A stretch of DNA of 64,000 nt from WVYX01 sp039586815. GTDB lineage: Bacteria; Gemmatimonadota; Gemmatimonadetes; Gemmatimonadales; GWC2-71-9. Positions within the stretch are counted from its first letter, which is position 1. Each line of letters starts with the position of its first letter. The DNA lies in NCBI GenBank assembly GCA_039586815.1, contig JBDHJR010000001.1, positions 156,811 to 220,810 of the forward strand. Direction: 5' to 3'. The notes under the pieces are model-generated. The model was given only the letters and a program-made list of their open reading frames with translations, made no database searches and was not told where the DNA came from. The position numbers and the translations under genes were made by a program. Positions 1 to 9,366 of this stretch are shown one piece after another.

Positions 1-467
1 GCCCCCTGGTGCACGGCGAACGCCGGCACGTTCTCGAAGGTCACCCCGGTCACCTTGCCGCCCGCGACGTCGGCCCGCACCGGCACCAGCCCGGCGGGCG
101 CCTCGAGCACGAGCTCAGTCACGGGCTCGATAGCCTCCACCATCCCCGTCTCGATCAGCACCGTCACCACGCAGATGATGTTGCTGCCCGACATGGGCGG
201 GTACTCGGTCTGCTCCATGATGACGAAGCCGGCGTCGGCCCCTGGATCGGTCGGCGGGAGGATCACGTTGCAGCACAGCGCCGGGTAGCCGCGCGGCTCA
301 CGCAGCATCAGCTTGCGCAGATGGTCCCCGTGCGTCTCGAGGTGGACCTTCTTGTCGAACATCGTGGCCCCCGGGACATCGTGCACGCCACCGGTGATCA
401 CACGGCCGGGCTCTCCGCCAGCGTGGGCGTCCACCACGGTGATGCGCCCGTCCAGCCGCACGGTCAA
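1..467 (-). CDS. Proline racemase / hydroxyproline epimerase-dehydratase family enzyme (partial)
   Basis: The first about 155 residues are in the window; the C-terminus lies beyond position 1. The family racemises proline, epimerises 4-hydroxyproline or dehydrates trans-3-hydroxyproline. The N-terminus reads VVDAHAGGEPGRV and is followed by the first active-site segment, which here is MSGSN instead of the usual MCGHG/N. The first catalytic cysteine is therefore serine. Ser/Cys variants of this superfamily are known, and hydroxyproline metabolism fits better than classic proline racemisation. The second active-site segment is outside the window. The chosen TTG start overlaps the upstream stop (TTGA); a GTG two codons later is an alternative. 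It is the last visible gene of the RND/propeller operon, and I see no functional reason for that position. Confidence 0.85.
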   Translation of the reverse strand, partial: MTVRLDGRITVVDAHAGGEPGRVITGGVHDVPGATMFDKKVHLETHGDHLRKLMLREPRGYPALCCNVILPPTDPGADAGFVIMEQTEYPPMSGSNIICVVTVLIETGMVEAIEPVTELVLEAPAGLVPVRADVAGGKVTGVTFENVPAFAVHQG

Positions 468-1669
468 GGCTTCTCGATGCGGGCGCGCACGACGTAGGGA
501 ACCTCGAGATCGTCCTCGGTCACCGCGTACATGTATCCGTCACGAAACACGGGGGGCGGGTTGGTGGAGATCGGAAACGGAAGCTCGATGCGCCCCAGGT
601 AGCGTCCCTCGGGATCGAAGATGTCCACCACCCTCCCCTTCCGTGCACTGTCCGTTACCGGCAGCACCCAGATGTTGCCCTCGTGGTCGAACAGGAACTC
701 CTCGGTGGCCGGCTTGGTACTCGGGATCCTCGCCCGGTCCACGTCGCCTCCGTTGCGGATGAACCAGTCGAGGTCTGCCATCGCGCTGTCCACGTCGGCC
801 GCGGTCACGCGTAGCGGCTCGTACTCGCGCGTTATCCTGCGCAGCGTGTCGCCCTCGAGCGAGAGTTGGGTGATGCTGTAATCTCCCGTGAGCATGAACC
901 ACATGTGGCCCCGGAAGTCGAGCCGCCACTCCAGGCTCGACGTGAACGGCACGCCGGTTACCAGGTGACTGTTCTCATTGCGGAGCTCGAAGACCTCACG
1001 CTCACCGGGATACTCCGGCACCTCCACCGTGTCGAGCGGGATCAAGTCGTCATCGTGGGCGACCATCACGATGCGTGGCTCGGTGTCGGACACGTCCGGC
1101 ACGAAGTTCCAGAACCGGCCCTCCGTATCCACACCGCCCGGCCACGGCACGAACATCCACCCGCCGACCGCACCGTGGCTGCCCACGTAGGTCCCGGCCG
1201 AGTCGATGATGGAGATGCGTGCGTTCCTGGGGTCCGCTACCCAGAGGTTTCCGTCGCCCGCCCAAGTCATCCCCATGACGCCGGCGAACTCGCCCGGTCC
1301 CCCGCCCTCGCGCCCGACGGTCCGGACGTGCGCGCCGTCCCCGTCGAATACCCGCAGCTCCTGTGCCTGATTCTCGAACACCCAGAAGCGCCCCTCGGCA
1401 TCGACCTCCAGATCCCGGATCTGCCCGAACATGTCGGGGCCGGCGTCGTCCAGCGTGCCGATGCGGAGTTCTTCGACCACGCGCCACGCGGTTTCGTCCG
1501 CCCAAACGCCCGTGGCGGGATTCGTCACGACCACGGTTCCGGTCTCGAGCGTGTCCATGGTGCCGCGCCACAGCGCGGCTGCGTCGGAGTCGCGGGGCGC
1601 ACAGCCCCCGGTCGCGAGCAGGGTGGCACACAGGCAGAACTGCCCTACAGCAATGATCGGCGACCGCAT
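464..1669 (-). CDS. 6-bladed beta-propeller lipoprotein
   Basis: Predicted exported lipoprotein of about 401 residues. The hydrophobic signal ends in LLATGGC, and the mature part carries NHL/6-bladed-propeller repeats. These include the hallmark REGGGPGEFAG and blades such as NLWVADPRNARISIID and GNIWVLPVTD. I start at ATG 1669 because GAGGAGG sits just upstream; the open frame continues 20 codons further without a better site. Function is unknown. In this family the propeller is presumed to bind ligands or proteins in the periplasm or at the outer membrane. It lies 57 bases after an RND permease gene and overlaps the racemase-family gene by four bases, so all three should be co-transcribed. 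Confidence 0.85.
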   Translation of the reverse strand: MRSPIIAVGQFCLCATLLATGGCAPRDSDAAALWRGTMDTLETGTVVVTNPATGVWADETAWRVVEELRIGTLDDAGPDMFGQIRDLEVDAEGRFWVFENQAQELRVFDGDGAHVRTVGREGGGPGEFAGVMGMTWAGDGNLWVADPRNARISIIDSAGTYVGSHGAVGGWMFVPWPGGVDTEGRFWNFVPDVSDTEPRIVMVAHDDDLIPLDTVEVPEYPGEREVFELRNENSHLVTGVPFTSSLEWRLDFRGHMWFMLTGDYSITQLSLEGDTLRRITREYEPLRVTAADVDSAMADLDWFIRNGGDVDRARIPSTKPATEEFLFDHEGNIWVLPVTDSARKGRVVDIFDPEGRYLGRIELPFPISTNPPPVFRDGYMYAVTEDDLEVPYVVRARIEKP

Positions 1670-1725
1670 GGGGCCTCCTCGCATATATGGAGCAACCGAC
1701 GCGCCAAGGCGGCGGCCGCGTGACA

Positions 1726-4700
1726 TCATGATCCGGCCGGAGCCAAAGCCGGCTCCGACGGTGACGCGACGCCGAACAACTTGGGGAGACGCTCCTCGAG
1801 GAGGTAGTAAATTGCCGGCGTCACGGTGAGTACCAACAGGGTAGAACTGGCGAGCCCGCCGATCAGCGCGTAGCCCAACGCGTTCCAGATATTCTCGTCG
1901 GCGTACTCACTGAACAGCACCAGAGGAAGCAACCCGAAGATGGTCGTGGCGCTGGTCATCAGAATCGGCCGCACGCGCTCCAGCGTCCCCCGCACGATCG
2001 CGTCGCGCACCGACGCCCCCTCCACTCGGCGCACGTAGTTGATGTGATCCACCAGCAGAATGGCGTTGTTCACCACGATCCCGCCCATCATGATCACGCC
2101 GATGTACGCCTCGCGAGTGAAGCTGGCGTCTGTGTAGATGAACATCAGGAACACACCGATCAACGCCATCGGAACGGTGAGCAGCACCGTCAGTGGTTGC
2201 CGCACCGATTCGAACAGCGCCGCCGTCACCATGAAGATCAGGACCAGGGAGATGGCCAGCACGGTGTAGATCTGTTGTTGCTCTTCGGCGGACCAGGTCC
2301 AATCCTGCTCCCCCTCGATCTCGTAACCCTCGGGCAAGGTCGTGGAGGCAATCACCGCGTCCCGCACGCGGTCTCCCAGCCTGGTGGGTCCACGGAACTC
2401 ATAGCTCACGAAGCGCTGGTACTGCTGGTCTTCGCGAACGATGCGCGTGAGCACCTCCCGCTCGCGCAGAGCTGCAATGTCGGCGAGCCGCACCCCTTGT
2501 CCGGAGGGCGTCTGAACGAGCAGCTCCTGCAGCTCCAGCACGTCTACGTCCTCGTTTCCCGCGAGCTTCACGTCGAAGCGAACCTCTTCGCCCGCCACCC
2601 TGATGTTGCCCGGGCGCACCTGGCCCCAGACCGCGGCCGCAACCTGGTAGACCACGTCCCGTGCCGTGAGGTCGTGCAGGCCAAGCCGCTCCCGGTCGAG
2701 CCGCAGCACGTACTCGGTGGCCTTGTCACGGGTGTACCATCCTCCCGCCGAGTTCACGTCGACGTCACGGATACGCGAGAACCGCTGGAGCCGCCGCCCC
2801 ACGTCCTCCGCGATGACTCGCACCGTCTCATAGCTGTAGCCCAACACCTTGACCGAGTAGTTGGGTGGGCCGGCGCCGCCGCCGTAGAACGACGGCCCGT
2901 AGCCGTACACGCGAACCTCGGCGCCCCCGAACAGATTGCTGTAGGCCAGCATCTGCTCCTTGATGGCCACCGGCTCCCAGCTGTTCTCGATGGAATCCGG
3001 GAAGGTCACCTTGATGCGCGAGTACTGTGACAGTACGCGCGTGACGAACCGCTCGACCTCCGGCGTCTCGAGTAGCTTCGCCTCGAAGAAGCGAGCCAGC
3101 TCGTCGGTACGGTCCAGTTCCTCTCCGCGCGGTAGGCGAATGATGATGTCTATGTAGGTCTGCTCCCCCCACCACGAACGCCACAGCACACCACGCGTCA
3201 CGTACTTGTCGAAGTAGTGGTACGACGCACCAAGCGCGGCTCCCGCGAGGATCACGGTGATGACGGGGAAGCGGAGTGTGAAGCCCAGGATCGTCTCGTA
3301 GAAACGTATGTAGAGCGGCGGTACGGAGACCGCGGAACCTGATGCGGAAGGCGGCTCGGGCTCACGTCCTGATCTTCCCACCTCCCGCCTGCCACCCGCC
3401 CCCAGCACCTTCGCCGCCAGCGCCGGAATGAAGCTGAACGCAACGAACAGGCTCGCCACCAGAGCCATCCCGACCACGATGGCCAGGGGCACGTAGTAGA
3501 CTCGCAGCTCACCTTGCAGGTAGACGAACGGGATGAACACGATGATCGTGGTGAGCGTCGCCGCGAGAATGGGCAGCACCACCTGACGCGCCCCGCGCTC
3601 CGACGCCTCCTCCGCACGCTCCCCACCGCGCCGGCGTCGATAGATGTTCTCCAGCACCACGATGGCGTTGTCAACGATGAGGCCGAAGCCCATCGCGAGT
3701 CCCATGAGCGTCAGCACGTTGAGCGTGAAGCCGCCGAAGTAGATGAGATTCAACGCGATCAGGATCGAGAACGCGATGGTGGCAAACACGATACCCGCTG
3801 AGCGGAACGACCGGAGAAAGAGCAACAGCACCAGAAAGATCACGCCGGCCGCGATGAGCGCGCGGTAGCGCAGGTCGGTGAGCTGTGATCGGATCGCCTC
3901 GCTCTCGTCCTCGTCGAGTATCACGCGCACGCCGAGAGGGTGCAGATTCTCGATGGCCTCGAGCCGGACCTTCACGCGGTCCGCCACGTCCACGGTGTTG
4001 ACTCCCACTTCCTTGTGGATCTCGAAGGAAACGGCGGGTTGGGCGTCGATGCGGTAGTAGCTCCTCGCCTCCTCGTAGGTGTCGTGCAGTGTCGCCACAT
4101 CACCTACGCGCACGATCCGACCCCGATCTGTCAGGAGTGGGGCCCGCCGAATCTCATCGGTGGAGGCGGTGCGGTGGCGGATCGCCAGAGTCCGGAGCAC
4201 TCCGTCGTCCTCCACCAGCCCAGCTTCGCTCACGTACTCCAACTCGTTGATCCGCATCCAGACGTAGCCGGGATCGAGCCCCAACGCCTGGGTCTTCCGC
4301 TCGTCGAGGGAGATCTCGATCAGGCGGTCGCGTCCTCCGCTCACCTCCACGGCCGCCACACCATCAACCTGCAGCAGCTCCGGCACGATGTCGTCGTCTA
4401 CGTGGGCCCTGAGCGCCTCCAGCGTATGGGGGCCGGTCAGCGTATAGCTCAAGAAGGCACGCTGCTGCTCGCGGAACTCCTCGGGTACATAGGGTTCGAT
4501 GCGCGGCCGGTCGGCATCGGGCGGCAGGTCGTCGTACAGTGCCGCCATCCGCTCCGACAAGTCGAGCCTAGCGAAGTCCATGTCCGTGCCACGCGCGAAC
4601 TCCACCGTGATGTTGGCGCGCGCCCAGCCCCACATCTCGCTCGACACCGACGTCACCTTCTCCACGCCCCGCACTTGCTGGATCACGCCTTCGAGAGGCG

Positions 4701-4887
4701 CCGTCACGAACGCCTCCATCGCCTCAGGGCTCGCGCCGCGCCACTCCGTGGCCACGTTGAGCTGCGGCAGCTCGGTGTCGGGCAGCAACTCGATGGGGAT
4801 GTTGCGCCACGCGGCGACGCCCAGGAGCGCCACCCCCAAGTACGCCATGGTCACGGCGACGGGCCTGCGGATGGAGACTCGGATCAC
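1726..4887 (-). CDS. RND efflux transporter permease (HAE1/SwrC-like), second copy
   Basis: A 1053-residue inner-membrane RND pump subunit of normal family length. It opens with the typical RRPVAV...LGVALLGVAAWRNIPIELLPD segment. The first helix is followed by a porter domain, the central helices contain the proton-relay region GFGLIVDNAIVVLENI, and a second porter domain and C-terminal helices follow. The relay has VDN rather than the VDD of AcrB, as in SwrC-type members. The GTG start overlaps the preceding lipoprotein stop (GTGA), which implies translational coupling. It shares one adaptor gene with the other permease upstream, so the two may form a heteromeric pump like MdtBC or two pumps sharing an adaptor. 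No TolC-type outer membrane factor is present here. The substrate cannot be read from sequence. Confidence 0.93.
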   Translation of the reverse strand: MIRVSIRRPVAVTMAYLGVALLGVAAWRNIPIELLPDTELPQLNVATEWRGASPEAMEAFVTAPLEGVIQQVRGVEKVTSVSSEMWGWARANITVEFARGTDMDFARLDLSERMAALYDDLPPDADRPRIEPYVPEEFREQQRAFLSYTLTGPHTLEALRAHVDDDIVPELLQVDGVAAVEVSGGRDRLIEISLDERKTQALGLDPGYVWMRINELEYVSEAGLVEDDGVLRTLAIRHRTASTDEIRRAPLLTDRGRIVRVGDVATLHDTYEEARSYYRIDAQPAVSFEIHKEVGVNTVDVADRVKVRLEAIENLHPLGVRVILDEDESEAIRSQLTDLRYRALIAAGVIFLVLLLFLRSFRSAGIVFATIAFSILIALNLIYFGGFTLNVLTLMGLAMGFGLIVDNAIVVLENIYRRRRGGERAEEASERGARQVVLPILAATLTTIIVFIPFVYLQGELRVYYVPLAIVVGMALVASLFVAFSFIPALAAKVLGAGGRREVGRSGREPEPPSASGSAVSVPPLYIRFYETILGFTLRFPVITVILAGAALGASYHYFDKYVTRGVLWRSWWGEQTYIDIIIRLPRGEELDRTDELARFFEAKLLETPEVERFVTRVLSQYSRIKVTFPDSIENSWEPVAIKEQMLAYSNLFGGAEVRVYGYGPSFYGGGAGPPNYSVKVLGYSYETVRVIAEDVGRRLQRFSRIRDVDVNSAGGWYTRDKATEYVLRLDRERLGLHDLTARDVVYQVAAAVWGQVRPGNIRVAGEEVRFDVKLAGNEDVDVLELQELLVQTPSGQGVRLADIAALREREVLTRIVREDQQYQRFVSYEFRGPTRLGDRVRDAVIASTTLPEGYEIEGEQDWTWSAEEQQQIYTVLAISLVLIFMVTAALFESVRQPLTVLLTVPMALIGVFLMFIYTDASFTREAYIGVIMMGGIVVNNAILLVDHINYVRRVEGASVRDAIVRGTLERVRPILMTSATTIFGLLPLVLFSEYADENIWNALGYALIGGLASSTLLVLTVTPAIYYLLEERLPKLFGVASPSEPALAPAGS

Positions 4888-6140
4888 CGCTCGAGCTCGT
4901 ACAGCCGCACGTGCTCCACCCCGAGGTCATCACGCCACGACGCGAGCAGGAAATCGGCCCCGATCTGGTGCACCTGGAGCCCGGCAGGCGTTACTACGGT
5001 TCCCAGCAGGATCCCCTCGGCATCGAACACGCTCCAGCGCTGAACCTCGGCGGCCGGGCGCTCGTACTCGGCTACCCAGAGGTATCCCAGCGCATCGACC
5101 TCGAAGGTCTGGAAGGCCGGCATGGTGGACGGCATTGGGACCTCGGCAAACATCCGCTCGGTGCGGCGGCGCCAGTTGTCGTTGCTGGCGCCTTCGAGTC
5201 GCTCCGCCTTGTAGTCCTCGACGTCCGCGTCGCGAACGGCGATGGGCTGGTGGTGCTTGCGGATCACGCGCTCCAGCCGGCCCGACGTCGCGTAGCGCAG
5301 GATCTCGTAGCGGTCTGTAATGCCGTGGTAGAACCCGGCAGGCGCCACTGCCGTGGCGAACGAGCGCCCAAACGGCAGGCTCGTGGCCCAGGCCGCCTGG
5401 CTCGAGCCCTGCACGAAGAACTCCCATGACGGAAACCGGCCGATCGAGTCAATCAACTCGCCGGCTTGATCGAAGCGGAAGTACGCTGCGGTATCCCGCA
5501 CCACGGTGGAGATCTCGGAGGGGGAGAACGCGAAGCCCTTGGTGAACAGCCAGCTCCCGTCCTCCAGTGGCCCCACGGCAACCGGTGAGCCGCTGGGGAA
5601 CTGGATCCCGAACGACCGCACGAACGCGCCGTCAGGATTCCACAGCGAGATCCGCCGCAGGTTCCAGTCGTACACCGCGATCGTGTCGGCTCCAAGTGCT
5701 ACCGGCGCACCCACCCCCTCGAATTCGCCGGGGCCGCCGCCTTCGCGTCCCGCGGACTCGAGGTACCGCCCCCGCGCATCGAAGTAGCGCAGCTCCTTGC
5801 TGCCGCCGTTGGCGACGACAATGCGCCCGTCCGTGAGCCGCACGGCGCCCGAGACCTGGAATAGCTGATACGGCTCGTCGCCCTCCAACTCTCCGATGTC
5901 CACCGACGGCTCGGCGGCGACCTGCCAGGCGTCGTCTTCCGGCCAGCTTCCCCGCGTGTTCTCGACGATCGCCACTCCCGCAGAGTCGCGCACGGTGTAC
6001 CCGGCACCGGCGCCGCCTTCGTCGCAGGCGGCTACCACGAGCGTCGCCGCCAACGCCAAGGCAACACAGTGTGCCCACGTCCGATGAACGGCCTTGCGGC
6101 GGCCCGTTCCCCGTTCCCCGTTCTCCGTTCCCCGTCTCAT
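4884..6140 (-). CDS. 6-bladed beta-propeller lipoprotein between two RND permeases
   Basis: A 418-residue exported protein. Residues 1-20 are basic and encoded by a short tandem repeat; a signal ending in LVVAAC (lipobox) follows, then propeller repeats with AGREGGGPGEFEGV and DTIAVYDWNLRRISLWN. It belongs to the same family as the gene at 464-1669, and both follow an RND permease. The ATG overlaps the stop of the upstream permease (ATGA), and its own stop overlaps the start of the downstream permease. It is therefore locked into the pump operon. A role as a pump accessory or sensor lipoprotein is inferred from position only. Confidence 0.85.
   Translation of the reverse strand: MRRGTENGERGTGRRKAVHRTWAHCVALALAATLVVAACDEGGAGAGYTVRDSAGVAIVENTRGSWPEDDAWQVAAEPSVDIGELEGDEPYQLFQVSGAVRLTDGRIVVANGGSKELRYFDARGRYLESAGREGGGPGEFEGVGAPVALGADTIAVYDWNLRRISLWNPDGAFVRSFGIQFPSGSPVAVGPLEDGSWLFTKGFAFSPSEISTVVRDTAAYFRFDQAGELIDSIGRFPSWEFFVQGSSQAAWATSLPFGRSFATAVAPAGFYHGITDRYEILRYATSGRLERVIRKHHQPIAVRDADVEDYKAERLEGASNDNWRRRTERMFAEVPMPSTMPAFQTFEVDALGYLWVAEYERPAAEVQRWSVFDAEGILLGTVVTPAGLQVHQIGADFLLASWRDDLGVEHVRLYELER
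6106..6133. repeat. Four heptad tandem repeats at the start of a lipoprotein gene
   Basis: Four consecutive copies of GTTCCCC (plus-strand sense; the third copy is GTTCTCC) lie just inside the 5' end of the minus-strand lipoprotein gene, immediately after codon 2. The unit is seven bases, so gain or loss of one copy would shift the reading frame. Confidence 0.9.
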
Positions 6141-9100
6141 TCCGATCCCCCCGCGGTCTGCACAACAGGCTTGCGCCTGCTGCGCGCCTCGCCTAAGCCG
6201 GCGAGAGAGCGGAGTCTGCCGCGCAGCTCCTCGAACAGGTCGTAGGCCACCGGCACGACCACCAGAGTGAGTGCGGTCGCGCTGATCAGCCCTCCTATCA
6301 CGGCAATTGCTAGCGGCGCACGCAGGTCCGCGCCCCGTCCGATTCCCAACGCCATCGGTGTGAGCCCCAGCACCGTGGTCACGGTGGTCATGATGATGGG
6401 ACGCAGCCGCACGCGGCCGGCCTCCAGAATGGCCTGGCGCAGGGCCATGCCCTGCGCGCGCATCTGATTGATGAAGTCCACCTTCACGATGGCGTCGTTC
6501 ACCACGATCCCGACCAGGATCACCAGACCGATCAGGCTCATCGTGTTGAGACCCTCGCCGGCGATGAAGAGCGCGACCGCCGCGCCGACAGTGGCCAGCG
6601 GCACGCTGAGCAGGATCGTGAACGGATGCACCAGCGACTCGAACTGGGCGGCCAGGATCATATACACGAGCAGCAGCGCCAGTCCGAAGGCAAACGCCAG
6701 GTCCCGGAAGCTGCGGTCGCGCTCCTCGTTCGCCCCCCCGATCTCCACCCGCAGGCCACGCGGTGCCGGAATCTCCGTCAGCGCCGCCCGTGCGTCGGCC
6801 ACCGCGCCGTCCAGCCCGCCGCGCGCCACATCCGCGTGCACGGTCACCGTGCGGGCCTGCTCGAGTCGCCGAATCTCCGCCGGCCCTACCTCCTCGTAGG
6901 TGTTCACCAGCTCCCGCAGCGGAATCCCGCCCACGCGCAGCACTCGCAGCGTTTCGAGCGAGCGACGCTCCGCCTCCGGCAGCCGCACCAGCACCGGTAC
7001 CTTCTCGTCGAAGTCCACGAAGTCGGTGGCCACCTCACCCCGCATGTACCGCTCTACGGTCTGCGCGATGAGTCGCGGCTCTACCCCATACGACGCCGCG
7101 CGCTCCCGATCGATCTCAACCCGAATCTCGGGCTGTCCCTCTTCCGTGCCGAGCCGCACGTTCACGAGCGAGCCGACGGTCCCGAGCCGTGCGGCCACTG
7201 CCTGCGCGTAGCGCCACGCCTGGTCCAGATCGTCGCCGCGCACCCGCACGGCCAGGTCCGCTTCCCCACCACCCAACAGCCTCCCCAACGCCGTCGCGGT
7301 ACCCGTCTCGACAGCCACGGCCCCGGGCGGGAGTTGCGCCAGACCGGGACGGGCGCGCTCCACGACTGCGGCGGTCGATTGTCCCTCGGCGAGCCGTACC
7401 TCCACTGCCGCGGTGTTGAGTCCGCTCTCCTCGTCCTCCACGCCGGCTATGGCTTCCTGCCGGCCCACGCGAGTGAACACAGCCTCCACCGACGCGTCGT
7501 TGAGGAACACCTGCTCGACCCGAGCCGCAGCTTCCGCGGTCTCTTCCAGCGGCGCCCCGCGCGGCAGTTCCAGCCGGACCGTGAACGCCCCCTGGTCCAC
7601 CTGCGGCAGCACGTCGCGGTCGAGCACCACGCCGACGACGATGCCCAGCACCAGCGTAGCGGCTGCGAAGCCCACCACCCGGCCGCGGCGTTCCAGGGCC
7701 CGCTCCAATAGCTGGTGATACCACGCCGCGAACACGGCGAAACGCCGATCGAATGCGTCGAGCAGGGGCCGGAACAGTCCCGCCACCATGCTGCCGACAC
7801 GCGCCGCGGCACCACGTACCAGACGGCCGAGTCGCGTGCGGCTCTTCTGCTCGCTGACCTTGGCCCAGCGCGCGGCCATCGTGGGGAGCAGTGTGAGCGC
7901 CACCAGCAGGCTGGCGAGCAGGGCGAACGCCACCGCAAGCGAGAGGTCGCCGAACAGCTCGCCCGCGACACCTTCCACGTAGATGATCGGGCCGAACACG
8001 GAGATCGTGGTAAGCGTGGAGGCTGTGATGGCCCCCTTTACTTCCTCCGCCCCACGCACCGCCGACGCCTCAGCCTCCTGGCCCTGCTCGCGGTGCCGGA
8101 AGATGTTCTCCAGCACCACGATCGAGTTGTCCACCAACATCCCGACGCCGAGCGCGAGCCCGCCCAGGCTCATGATGTTGAGGGAAACGCCGGCCAGGTC
8201 GAGCAGCACGAAGGTGGCGATCACGGAGATGGGAATGGCGAGCGCCACGGACACCGGATAGCGGGCGTCGCGCAGGAAGAGGAACAGCACGAGGAATGCC
8301 AGGATGCCTCCCAGCACCAACGCCTGCACGACGTTCGAGATGGCCTCGGAGATGAAGCCCGCCTGGTTCATCGCCACGTCTACGCGGACCTCGGGGAACC
8401 GGGTGCGCAGCTGTCCCAACACCTCGTCGACCCGCTCGGAAACCCGCACCGTGTTGGCGCCCGATTCCTTGAACAGCAGCAGGCCCACCGACTCCTGACC
8501 GTTGTAGCGTGCCTGCGACTCACGCTCCTTGAACCCGTCCTCCACCCGTGCCACGTCACCCAGCAGCACGAGGCTGCTCCGCGTGGTGTCGCTCGGACTG
8601 GGACCGAGCGGCACGCGCTGGATTTCCTCCACCGCCTGGAACTCACCGAGCGTGCGCAGTGCGTAGCGGTAGCGGCCCCGCAGGATCGTCCCGCCCGGTG
8701 CGCTCTGGTTCGCAGCGTCGAGCGCCTCCAACACGTCCTGTACGGTGAAGCCGTAGCTCTCGAGCAGTCGCGGATCGATCTCGACGTGGATCTCCCGCTC
8801 CAGTCCGCCCGCCAGCGCCGCCTCGGCCACCCCGTCGATCTGCTCCAGGCGCCGCTTGAAGACGTTCTCGGCAAGCTCCTTGAGCGCGGCAAGATCTGTC
8901 GCACCCGCCACCGAGAGCGCCATGATGGGCTCGGAGTTCGGATCGGTCCTGAGCACCACGGGACGCGCGGCGAGTTCCGGCAGCTCCTCCAGCAGGTTGT
9001 CGAGCTGCTCGCGCACGTTGAGCACCGCGAAGTCCATGTCGGTGCCCCAGGAGAAGCGCAGCGTGACCAGCGAGATCCCTTCGCGCGACACGCTCTCCAC

Positions 9101-9337
9101 CCGCTCGACTCCGGGTACTCGGCTCACTCCGCGCTCGACGGGTTCGGTGACGAACCGCTCGACCTCCGCCGGGCCCACGTCGGAGTACTGCGTGTACACC
9201 ACGAGGCGCGGGTAAGCGACGTCCGGCAGCAGGTCGATGGGTATGCGAGAGAAGGAGATGAGCCCTAGAAACACGACGCCCAGGAAGAGCATCGCCACTG
9301 CTACGGGGCGGCGGACAGAGCGGCTGGTGAGGGACAT
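6137..9337 (-). CDS. RND efflux transporter permease (HAE1/SwrC-like), first copy
   Basis: A 1066-residue RND permease. It begins SVRRPVAVAMLFLGVVFLGL, has the porter segment RFSWGTDMDFAVLNVREQ, the relay helix GVGMLVDNSIVVLENIFR and the C-terminal helix pattern GLVILVGIVVNDAIVKVDFI. It contains a longer central loop (about residues 500-540, rich in Arg and Ala) than the second permease. It follows the adaptor gene after a 30-base gap, and its stop overlaps the ATG of the propeller lipoprotein. It is probably proton-driven export of amphiphilic compounds from the periplasm or inner membrane. It is only a moderately close paralogue of the permease at 1726-4887. Confidence 0.93.
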   Translation of the reverse strand: MSLTSRSVRRPVAVAMLFLGVVFLGLISFSRIPIDLLPDVAYPRLVVYTQYSDVGPAEVERFVTEPVERGVSRVPGVERVESVSREGISLVTLRFSWGTDMDFAVLNVREQLDNLLEELPELAARPVVLRTDPNSEPIMALSVAGATDLAALKELAENVFKRRLEQIDGVAEAALAGGLEREIHVEIDPRLLESYGFTVQDVLEALDAANQSAPGGTILRGRYRYALRTLGEFQAVEEIQRVPLGPSPSDTTRSSLVLLGDVARVEDGFKERESQARYNGQESVGLLLFKESGANTVRVSERVDEVLGQLRTRFPEVRVDVAMNQAGFISEAISNVVQALVLGGILAFLVLFLFLRDARYPVSVALAIPISVIATFVLLDLAGVSLNIMSLGGLALGVGMLVDNSIVVLENIFRHREQGQEAEASAVRGAEEVKGAITASTLTTISVFGPIIYVEGVAGELFGDLSLAVAFALLASLLVALTLLPTMAARWAKVSEQKSRTRLGRLVRGAAARVGSMVAGLFRPLLDAFDRRFAVFAAWYHQLLERALERRGRVVGFAAATLVLGIVVGVVLDRDVLPQVDQGAFTVRLELPRGAPLEETAEAAARVEQVFLNDASVEAVFTRVGRQEAIAGVEDEESGLNTAAVEVRLAEGQSTAAVVERARPGLAQLPPGAVAVETGTATALGRLLGGGEADLAVRVRGDDLDQAWRYAQAVAARLGTVGSLVNVRLGTEEGQPEIRVEIDRERAASYGVEPRLIAQTVERYMRGEVATDFVDFDEKVPVLVRLPEAERRSLETLRVLRVGGIPLRELVNTYEEVGPAEIRRLEQARTVTVHADVARGGLDGAVADARAALTEIPAPRGLRVEIGGANEERDRSFRDLAFAFGLALLLVYMILAAQFESLVHPFTILLSVPLATVGAAVALFIAGEGLNTMSLIGLVILVGIVVNDAIVKVDFINQMRAQGMALRQAILEAGRVRLRPIIMTTVTTVLGLTPMALGIGRGADLRAPLAIAVIGGLISATALTLVVVPVAYDLFEELRGRLRSLAGLGEARSRRKPVVQTAGGSE

Positions 9338-9366
9338 CGACTAGGGGATCAGTTGACGGTGGCCTC

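Noticed and set aside
6626..9268. Long plus-strand frames opposite the RND permease
   Set aside because: Shadow frames with biased composition; no motifs or ribosome binding sites.
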